Source of the DNA: DASYUM01 sp036001225 | GTDB taxonomy: Bacteria; Methylomirabilota; Methylomirabilia; Rokubacteriales; DASRDR01 | Direction of reading: 5' to 3' | Assembly: GCA_036001225.1 (NCBI GenBank) | Contig: DASYUM010000141.1 | Coordinates: 1-10,959, forward strand | DNA length: 10,959 bases | Part shown: piece after piece, positions 5,904 through 10,959 of the stretch | Layout of the letters: each line of letters begins with the position of its first letter | Numbering within the stretch: position 1 is the stretch's first letter | Made by a program: the position numbers and the translations under genes | Notes under the pieces: generated by a model | The model's database searches: none | What the model saw: the letters and a program-made list of their open reading frames with translations, nothing else | Told to the model about the DNA's origin: nothing

Positions 5904-7490
5904 TCAGTGCCGGAAGTGACGGACGCCGGTCACCACCATCGCCATTCCCCGAGCATCGGCCGCCGCGATGACCTCGTCGTCGCGGATCGAGCCGCCGGGG
6001 TGGATGACCGCGCTGGCGCCGGCCTCGGCGAGGACGTCGAGGCCGTCGCGGAACGGGAAGAAGGCGTCGGAGGCCGCGACCGCCCCCGCCGTTTGATGCC
6101 CGTGCTCGCGAGCCCGCATGACCGCGAGCCGCGCCGCGTCCACCCGGCTCATCTGTCCGGCCCCGACCCCGAGCACCTGCGCCGGCGAGCCGAGCACGAT
6201 GGCGTTGGACTTGACGTGTTTGGCCACCCGCCAGGCGAAGCGGAGTCCCGCCCACTCCTCCGCCCTCGGCTCCCGCCGGCTCACCACCTTGCAGGCGCCG
6301 GGATCGAGGTCGGCGAGATCGGCTTCCTGGACGAGGAGCGCACCGAGCACGCTGCGCAACTCGATCGGCCGCGCCGGCCACCCCCGCCGATCGCAGGGCA
6401 CTTCCATGACCCGGAGCTTCTTCTTCGTCCGTTCGAGCTCCGCGAGGGCGTCGGGGGCGAAGGCGGGGGCGAAGAGGATCTCCAGGAGGACGCCCGACAG
6501 CACCGGCAAGAGCGCCCCATCCACTGGCCGGTTCACGCCGACGATGCCACCGTAGATCGACACCGGGTCGGAGGTCTTGGCGCGCTCGAGCGCGGTGCGC
6601 GCGTCGGGCCCCACGGCCGCGCCGCACGGGTTCGTGTGCTTGATCACGACCGCCGCTGGCTCCTCGAATTCGAGGAGGAGGCCGAGGGCGGCCGAGAGAT
6701 CGAGCAGGTTGTTGTACGACAGCTCGGGACCGAGGAGCTGGCGGGCGGCCCCGACCCCGAGCGGGGCCCCGAGGGGACGGTAGAGCGCCGCTGCCTGGTG
6801 CGGGTTCTCGCCGTAGCGGAGCCCCCGGAGCCGCTCCGCCTCCAGCCGGAGCACGGGCGGGAGGAGGGGCGGCGCCTCGGCCGCCGCCGCCCGCGGCGGG
6901 ACGGCCGAGCGGAGCCAGGCGGCGATGGCGGCGTCGTACTGGGCGGTCCGGCGGAAGGCCTCCTGGGCCAGTCGCCGGCGTGTCTCGGGCGAGAGCTCGC
7001 GGCCGTTCCGGACCAGCTCGGCGAGGACCGGCCCGTACTGGCTCGGGTCCACCAGGACCGCCACCCCGGCGTGGTTCTTGGCCGCCGCCCGGATCATCGC
7101 GGGGCCGCCGACGTCGATGTTCTCCACGATCTCGTCGAACGTCGCCCCCGGCCGGGCCGCCGTCTGCTCGAACGGATAGAGGTTCACGGCCACCAGGTCG
7201 ATCGGCTCGATCCCGTGAAGGGCGAGCTGGCGCATGTGCTCGGGGTGACCGCGCCGGGCCAGGAGCCCGCCGTGGATCGCGGGGTGGAGCGTCTTCACCC
7301 GGCCGTCGAGCATCTCGGGGAAGCCGGTCAGCTCGGCCACCTCGCGGACCTTCAGGCCGGCCCCCTGCAGCGTCCGGGCCGTCCCGCCGGTCGAAACCAG
7401 TTCGACGCCGAGTTCGGTCAGCCCGCGGGCGAACTCCACCACGCCTGTCTTGTCGGAGACGGAGAGGAGCGCCCGCCGGACCTGGCTCAT
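5904..7490 (-). CDS. purH: bifunctional AICAR formyltransferase / IMP cyclohydrolase
   Basis: The 528-residue enzyme performs the last two purine steps: formylation of AICAR by 10-formyl-THF, and closure of FAICAR to IMP. The N-terminal MGS-like cyclohydrolase domain (about 1-150) shows LLSVSDKTGVVEFA (8-21), STGGTARTL (33-41), MLDGRVKTLHPAIHGGLL (60-77), AVNLYPFEQT (101-110) and ENIDVGGPAMIRAAAKN (123-139). The transformylase domain (about 200-528) shows RYGENPHQ (225-232), SYNNLLDLSAA (258-268) and KHTNPCG (284-290), whose Lys-His pair is catalytic. It ends with SDAFFPFRDG and the terminal HPGGSIRDDEVIAAAD. The length fits the family (about 510-530). The ATG at 7488-7490 has AAGGA (7497-7501) 6 nt upstream, overlapping the end of purN, with a 2-nt gap to the purN stop. 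No defects are evident. Confidence 0.96.
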   Translation of the reverse strand: MSQVRRALLSVSDKTGVVEFARGLTELGVELVSTGGTARTLQGAGLKVREVAELTGFPEMLDGRVKTLHPAIHGGLLARRGHPEHMRQLALHGIEPIDLVAVNLYPFEQTAARPGATFDEIVENIDVGGPAMIRAAAKNHAGVAVLVDPSQYGPVLAELVRNGRELSPETRRRLAQEAFRRTAQYDAAIAAWLRSAVPPRAAAAEAPPLLPPVLRLEAERLRGLRYGENPHQAAALYRPLGAPLGVGAARQLLGPELSYNNLLDLSAALGLLLEFEEPAAVVIKHTNPCGAAVGPDARTALERAKTSDPVSIYGGIVGVNRPVDGALLPVLSGVLLEILFAPAFAPDALAELERTKKKLRVMEVPCDRRGWPARPIELRSVLGALLVQEADLADLDPGACKVVSRREPRAEEWAGLRFAWRVAKHVKSNAIVLGSPAQVLGVGAGQMSRVDAARLAVMRAREHGHQTAGAVAASDAFFPFRDGLDVLAEAGASAVIHPGGSIRDDEVIAAADARGMAMVVTGVRHFRH

Positions 7491-7492
7491 CC

Positions 7493-8110
<618 letters not shown>

Positions 8111-8127
8111 CGGACGCCTATTGTACC

Positions 8128-9192
8128 TCAGGCGTAGGCGACGCCACGACTTCCGCGCGCGATCTCGCCGATCTCCCAGGTGGGAATGCGGCGCGCCTGG
8201 AGGGCCTTGCGGGCCCGGGTCGCCGCCGCCGGGGGAACGACCAGCACGAAGCCGATCCCCATGTTGAAGACGCGGAACATCTCCGCTTCCTCGAGGCGGC
8301 CGCCCGCACGCAGGAAGCCGAAAATCGGCGGGATGGGCCAGGCGCCGCGACGGATCAGGGCCCGGCAGCCCGGTGGGAGGACGCGTGGCACGTTGCCGGT
8401 CAGGCCGCCGCCGGTGACGTGGGCCATGGCGTGGACCGGCACGCCCGCGCGCAGCAACGCGAGGACGGGGCGGACGTAGATGCGGGTCGGGGTGAGCAGC
8501 GCCTCCCCCACGGTCTGGCCCAGCTCGGCTACGCGGTCGGTCACCCGGTGGCCGAGCCGCTCGAAGACGACCTTGCGGGCGAGGCTGTAGCCGTTGGAAT
8601 GGAGGCCCGTCGAGCCGAGGCCGAGGACGACGTCCCCGGGGCGCACCGTGCGGCCGTCGATCAGCTTGCGGCGTTCGACCACCCCGACCGCAAAGCCGGC
8701 CAGGTCGTACTCACCGGGCGCGTAGAGGTCGGGCAGCTCGGCGGTCTCCCCCCCGATCAGCGCGCACCCCGCCTCGCGGCACCCGGCCGCGACCCCGCGC
8801 ACGAGGGCCTCGACCACCGCGGGGTCCAGGCGGCCGATCCCGATGTAGTCGAGGAAGATCAGGGGCTCGGCGCCGTGGACCAGGAGGTCGTTGACGCTCA
8901 TCGCCACCAGGTCGATGCCGACCGTGTCGTGGCGGTCCAGCAGGACGGCGATCTTGACCTTGGAGCCGACGCCGTCGGTGCCGGCGGCGAATACGGGCTG
9001 GCGGTACCGGGTCGGGACGCGGAAGAAGCCGGCGAAGGCCCCGATGTCGCCGAGGACCCCGGAGCGGTAGGTGCGGCGCGCGTGGGGGGCGAGGCGGCGG
9101 ACGGCCTCGTCGCCGGCCTCGATGTCCACCCCGGCCGCCCGGTAGGTCAAGGACCGGGCTCGGGCGGAGACGGAGCGGGCGCGCCGGCGCAC
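8128..9192 (-). CDS. purM: phosphoribosylformylglycinamidine cyclo-ligase (AIR synthetase)
   Basis: The enzyme closes FGAM to AIR with ATP, step 5 of the pathway. Recognisable segments are LTYRAAGVDIEAGDEAV (15-31), VFAAGTDGVGSKVKIA (67-82), DLVAMSVNDLLVHGAEPL (94-111), CALIGGETAELPD (143-155), STGLHSNGYSLARKV, AHVTGGGLTGNVPRVLP and FRVFNMGIGFVLVV. The start is ambiguous. GTG at 9190-9192 gives 354 residues with a basic 14-residue lead. An in-frame TTG at 9148-9150 gives 340 residues starting at TYRAAGVDIEAG, close to many homologues. An ATG at 9197-9199 is out of frame. TAGAAT (9198-9203) lies 5 nt before the GTG and would leave about a 40-nt leader for the TTG. purM would normally follow purF; here about 1.5 kb of foreign-looking DNA intervenes. 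Confidence 0.94.
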   Translation of the reverse strand: MRRRARSVSARARSLTYRAAGVDIEAGDEAVRRLAPHARRTYRSGVLGDIGAFAGFFRVPTRYRQPVFAAGTDGVGSKVKIAVLLDRHDTVGIDLVAMSVNDLLVHGAEPLIFLDYIGIGRLDPAVVEALVRGVAAGCREAGCALIGGETAELPDLYAPGEYDLAGFAVGVVERRKLIDGRTVRPGDVVLGLGSTGLHSNGYSLARKVVFERLGHRVTDRVAELGQTVGEALLTPTRIYVRPVLALLRAGVPVHAMAHVTGGGLTGNVPRVLPPGCRALIRRGAWPIPPIFGFLRAGGRLEEAEMFRVFNMGIGFVLVVPPAAATRARKALQARRIPTWEIGEIARGSRGVAYA

Positions 9193-9312
9193 GGCTCATT
9201 CTACCCCGCGGCCGCCGCCCGTGGCTGTCTCGGGGCCGGATGTCGGCCGCGACTGTCCTTCAGCGGGACGATGCGGAGCTCACCCGGCCGATCTCACGGA
9301 CCTACGGTCTCC

Positions 9313-9331
9313 CGGGCCGAGCCCCGGCCCG
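9313..9331 (-). terminator. GC-rich stem-loop immediately after the 65-residue gene
   Basis: On the minus strand CGGGCC, a 7-nt loop GGGGCTC, and GGCCCG form a perfect 6-bp stem beginning at the base after the TAG stop (9332-9334). No U-run follows, so it is not a classic intrinsic terminator. It could still slow polymerase or protect the 3' end, and would separate the accessory genes from purM. Confidence 0.3.
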
Positions 9332-9529
9332 CTACCGCTTCGTGTCCTGGTCGGTCGCCTCGCGCGACAACATCGCGGCGAGGACCTGTCCCGCGTCTGC
9401 GAGCGCATCCACCAGGGCCTTCTCCCCCGTCCGGACCCGCTCCACGACGCCGGTGATCTGCCCGAACTCGTCTCGGTCCAGGCGGACGATGAAGATTGCT
9501 CGGTGGAACCCTGCCTCCTCGGCGGTCAT
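9332..9529 (-). CDS. small conserved-looking protein of unknown function
   Basis: The 65-residue soluble protein begins MTAEEAGFHRAIFIVRLDRD, continues EFGQITGVVERVRTGEKALV, and ends with a mainly helical, Ala-rich segment and DQDTKR. The hydrophobic-charged alternation IFIVRLDRDEFGQITGVVERV suggests two beta strands around a turn, followed by a helix (about 36-57). I do not recognise a named domain; sequences with the 'IVR-W/L-RDE-G-x-GVVERVRTGEK' pattern seem familiar as small hypothetical proteins, from memory only. The ATG at 9527-9529 is chosen because GGGAGG (9536-9541) is 6 nt upstream. The frame is open farther upstream into a beta-helix relic, so a 134-residue fusion from a GTG at 9734-9736 is formally possible but less likely. 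The Shine-Dalgarno could be sequestered in a hairpin (9536-9563). Confidence 0.62.
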   Translation of the reverse strand: MTAEEAGFHRAIFIVRLDRDEFGQITGVVERVRTGEKALVDALADAGQVLAAMLSREATDQDTKR

Positions 9530-9535
9530 GACTCG

Positions 9536-9563
9536 CCTCCCGCCCTCAGGGAAGGCGGGGAGG
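9536..9563 (-). promoter_or_regulatory. hairpin covering the Shine-Dalgarno of the 65-residue gene
   Basis: On the minus strand CCTCCC-C-GCC (9554-9563) can pair with GGC-GGGAGG (9536-9544), a 9-bp stem with one bulged C and a loop of about 9 nt. GGGAGG is the apparent ribosome binding site of the gene at 9332-9529, so folding would hide it. Pairing was found by eye; stability was not computed. Confidence 0.35.
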
Positions 9564-9587
9564 TTGTGGGCGCCCGCGCACCCGCTG

Positions 9588-9713
9588 GCGGTGTTCCCGC
9601 TGACGGTGCTCCCGCTGCTTTCTACCGTTATCCCGTTCAGGTTCCCGCTAGCGGTGTTCCCGGTCACGGTGTTGCCGCTGCCGGCTACCCATATCCCTTG
9701 CCCGGTGTTGTTG
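9588..9713 (-). repeat. two diverged 63-bp units of the beta-helix relic
   Basis: The motif GCGGTGTTCCC recurs at 9588 and 9651, and the following bases stay similar (ACGGTGCTCCCGCTG against ACGGTGTTGCCGCTG). The 63-bp period equals 21 codons, one coil of the encoded beta-helix, so this is coding repetition rather than a separate element. Confidence 0.6.
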
Positions 9714-9824
9714 AGCGCGCGCATCGCTTGGATCACGACCTGAGGAGAACTGAGAGTGACCCCGTTGACGAACCCCGCGACGGTCCCGTTACGGACGGCA
9801 ATCCCCTGTCGGACCTTCCCGCGC

Positions 9825-10229
9825 TCAGCCGAGCTTGCCCTTCACGCGCTGGATCACCTCCTGCGCGAGCGCCAGCGCCCGACGGGCATCCTCCGCATCG
9901 AACGCCTCGGCCGGGATGCCGCCCGGCAGGCTGTTGGGATAGCGGGTCGGCACGTAGTAGTGGTCCAGCGGAGCGGCGCGCGGCTTGAGCGCTCGCAGGT
10001 CGTCGTCGAGCCGCGCGCACTCCTCGGCGAGGTCGGCCACCGAATGGCCCAGGACCTGCTCCGCGCCGCGGGCGTAGAGAAAGGCCTTCAGGGCCTTCTC
10101 CGCGGCCTGCTGGCTGAGGAAGCAGGCGAGGTGGTAGCGGCGACCGGCGGCGCTGTATTCGGCATCGCTCACGTCATGCTCGGCCTGCCGGAGCCAGCGA
10201 AGCGCTTCGGCCTTGGGATCAGGCCTCAT
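9825..10229 (-). CDS. HEPN domain protein, probable toxin of an MNT/HEPN pair
   Basis: The 134-residue, mostly helical cytoplasmic protein has the HEPN layout: AEALRWLRQAEHDVSDAEYS (7-26), YHLACFLSQQAAEKALKAFL (32-51), then GHSVADLAEECARL (61-74). A loop PLDHYYVPTRYPNSLPGG (87-104) and a final helix (about 112-131) follow. R84 and H90 (RAAPLDH) form an R-x5-H, within the Rx4-6H spacing of HEPN ribonucleases, followed by YY. In type VII modules such as HepT/MntA the HEPN partner is a toxic RNase neutralised by the nucleotidyltransferase; activity here is inferred. The ATG at 10227-10229 overlaps the upstream MNT gene by 11 nt, indicating coupled translation. Some HEPN proteins of this type lack RNase activity and act as binding partners, so toxicity is not certain. 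Confidence 0.85.
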   Translation of the reverse strand: MRPDPKAEALRWLRQAEHDVSDAEYSAAGRRYHLACFLSQQAAEKALKAFLYARGAEQVLGHSVADLAEECARLDDDLRALKPRAAPLDHYYVPTRYPNSLPGGIPAEAFDAEDARRALALAQEVIQRVKGKLG

Positions 10230-10569
10230 AGACGACTCGGCCGCGGGCCAGGGCGGCCCGAAGGAACGGGTTGGCCTCGGCCATGACGCGGAACTCGTCG
10301 GGGGTATACACGAACAGATCCAATCCGACGGAGGGGTTCAGCGCGCCATAGAACCACTCGAGCCGGCGCGTGAAGGGCTCTGACGACGGCGCCACCAGGA
10401 TGAGATCGATGTCGCTCGTCGAGCCGACGGAGCCCGAGACCAGCGAGCCGAAGAGAATCGCCTTGGTCACGCCGAGCCGTGGAAGCTCCTGGAGGATACG
10501 GCGCAGCTCGGCCTCGAGCCGGGCGCGCCGGTCGTCCCTCCCGGCCCAGCGGACGGTCGTGCGGGCCAC
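10219..10569 (-). CDS. MNT-family nucleotidyltransferase, probable antitoxin of the HEPN pair
   Basis: The 116-residue minimal nucleotidyltransferase carries ILFGSLVSGSVGSTSDIDLI (38-57). This contains GS-x10-DxD (G41, S42, D53, D55), the exact spacing reported for MntA-type AMP-transferring antitoxins, with a third acidic residue D84 in GLDLFVY (82-88). All catalytic acids are therefore present. An N-terminal basic helix (about 12-30) precedes the core. In characterised MntA/HepT systems such an enzyme adds AMP to a tyrosine of the HEPN toxin and silences it. The start is GTG (10567-10569); TAGAGT (10576-10581) lies 6 nt upstream and may be a -10 for a nearly leaderless message. The gene lies 138 nt downstream of the purF stop; I see no convincing gene in that gap. 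Confidence 0.87.
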   Translation of the reverse strand: MARTTVRWAGRDDRRARLEAELRRILQELPRLGVTKAILFGSLVSGSVGSTSDIDLILVAPSSEPFTRRLEWFYGALNPSVGLDLFVYTPDEFRVMAEANPFLRAALARGRVVYEA

Positions 10570-10707
10570 ACGGTCACTCTAATCCGGGCCAGCCCGCGGG
10601 GCAACGCCGCGTCGTCCCCGACTAGGCCCGCACGAAGACCGGGTCGCGGTAGCGGCGGGTGTCGCACGGCAGGGGACGGGGAAGGCTAGGTGCGGCGGCA
10701 CCGCTGG

Positions 10708-10959
10708 TCAGTCGCCGAAGAGCCCGAGCTGGGCAGTGTCCTCCTGGGGGAAGCCGACCTTATATTCTCCGGTGCAGCAGGCGTGGCAGAAGCGACTCTC
10801 GTCGCCCCCGACCGCCTTGAGCATGCCCTCCAGCGAGAGGTAGCCGAGCGAGTCCGCCTCCAGATAGCGCCGGATCTCCTCCACCTTGTGGCTGGAGCCG
10901 ATCAGCTCCTTGCGGGTCGGGGTGTCGATGCCGTAGTAGCACGGCCACTGGATGGGCGG
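10708..10959 (-). CDS. purF: amidophosphoribosyltransferase, C-terminal part
   Basis: The last 83 codons of purF, cut by the window edge; the enzyme makes 5-phosphoribosylamine from PRPP and glutamine, the first committed purine step. Visible are CYYGIDTPTRKELIGS (7-22 of the fragment), a motif near the end of the PRTase domain, then KVEEIRRYL and SLGYLSLEGM. FCHACCTGEY (57-66 of the fragment) holds the two closely spaced cysteines that, with others upstream, bind the [4Fe-4S] cluster in B. subtilis-type PurF. That points to the Fe-S class rather than the E. coli class. It ends QLGLFGD and TGA (10708-10710). The glutaminase half and most of the PRTase domain are outside the window. It would normally lie directly upstream of purM. 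Confidence 0.95.
   Translation of the reverse strand, partial: PPIQWPCYYGIDTPTRKELIGSSHKVEEIRRYLEADSLGYLSLEGMLKAVGGDESRFCHACCTGEYKVGFPQEDTAQLGLFGD

Larger units (their letters stand above)
9530..9824 (-). pseudogene. remnant of a right-handed beta-helix repeat protein
   Basis: Read on the minus strand, the frame carries RQGIAVRNGTVAGFVNGVTL, then LNNTGQGIWVAGSGNTVTGN and NLNGITVESSGSTVSGNTAS. These are 21-residue coils typical of parallel beta-helix (NosD/pectate-lyase-like) proteins, which are usually several hundred residues with a signal peptide. Only three or so coils remain. There is no start or signal sequence upstream, where the frame runs into the HEPN stop, and downstream it continues in frame into the 65-residue gene. 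I read it as a fragment truncated at both ends, left by recombination. Its base composition is less GC-rich than the flanks (for example around 9610-9640). Alternatively it is the N-terminal part of a short hybrid protein. Confidence 0.55.

Noticed and set aside
3346..5919. 857-codon open frame on the plus strand
   Set aside because: It runs antisense across ku, the MerR-TPR gene and several gene boundaries, has low-complexity Arg/Gly/Leu/Pro-rich translation and no recognisable motif. It is a by-product of GC-rich codon use.
9588..9713. CRISPR or other repeat array
   Set aside because: Only two diverged 63-bp units, in frame with a beta-helix coil of 21 residues; no spacers.
9825..10569. 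Non-toxin reading: MNT/HEPN as an antibiotic nucleotidyltransferase (kanamycin-type) pair
   Set aside because: The MNT protein is only 116 residues, lacks an antibiotic-binding domain, and overlaps a HEPN gene as in toxin-antitoxin loci.
10621..10707. Short minus-strand tail ending DTRRYRDPVFVRA just after purF
   Set aside because: About 28 codons with no start and no recognised family. It might be a gene relic but the evidence is too thin.
9193..10707. Insertion sequence or integron
   Set aside because: No transposase, integrase, terminal inverted repeats or attC-like site could be seen.

Overview
The window is GC-rich (roughly 70% by eye) bacterial chromosomal DNA in which every gene I can support lies on the minus strand, so transcription runs from the right end to the left. 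GC-rich codon use, a de novo purine cluster, a bacterial Ku gene and relics of beta-helix proteins fit an uncultivated, environmental, non-enteric lineage. Candidatus Rokubacteria/Methylomirabilota or a deltaproteobacterial-grade group is my impression, not something the sequence proves.

Layout in transcription order. (1) Right edge: the last 83 codons of purF (amidophosphoribosyltransferase). (2) Positions 9193-10707 form an accessory interruption between purF and purM: an overlapping nucleotidyltransferase (MNT) / HEPN pair that looks like a type VII toxin-antitoxin module, a decayed fragment of a right-handed beta-helix protein, and a 65-residue protein with a strong ribosome binding site. 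(3) purM, purN and purH are tightly packed. Close behind them come a 114-residue protein with two short 'DDVYDR-G' repeats and a proline-rich tail, and a four-helix membrane protein that has no ordinary start codon at its apparent N terminus. (4) A second unit starts with a plausible promoter and strong Shine-Dalgarno before ku (non-homologous end joining). It continues with a MerR-TPR protein, purD, purE and a tsaC/sua5-type gene, the last three joined by 4-bp ATGA overlaps. (5) mobA follows, apparently with its own promoter and almost no leader. A possible further gene starts just after mobA and runs off the left edge.

Function. purF, purD, purN, purM, purE and purH together cover PRPP to PRA, GAR, FGAR, AIR synthesis, the carboxylation mutase step, and the last two steps to IMP. 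purL/Q/S, purC, purB and purK are not in the window. The other genes serve tRNA t6A synthesis, molybdenum cofactor maturation and DNA double-strand-break repair. The least ordinary parts are the HEPN/MNT insertion into the purine cluster with its beta-helix relic and small-ORF scar, the unannotatable membrane-protein start, and the ku / MerR-TPR / purD linkage.
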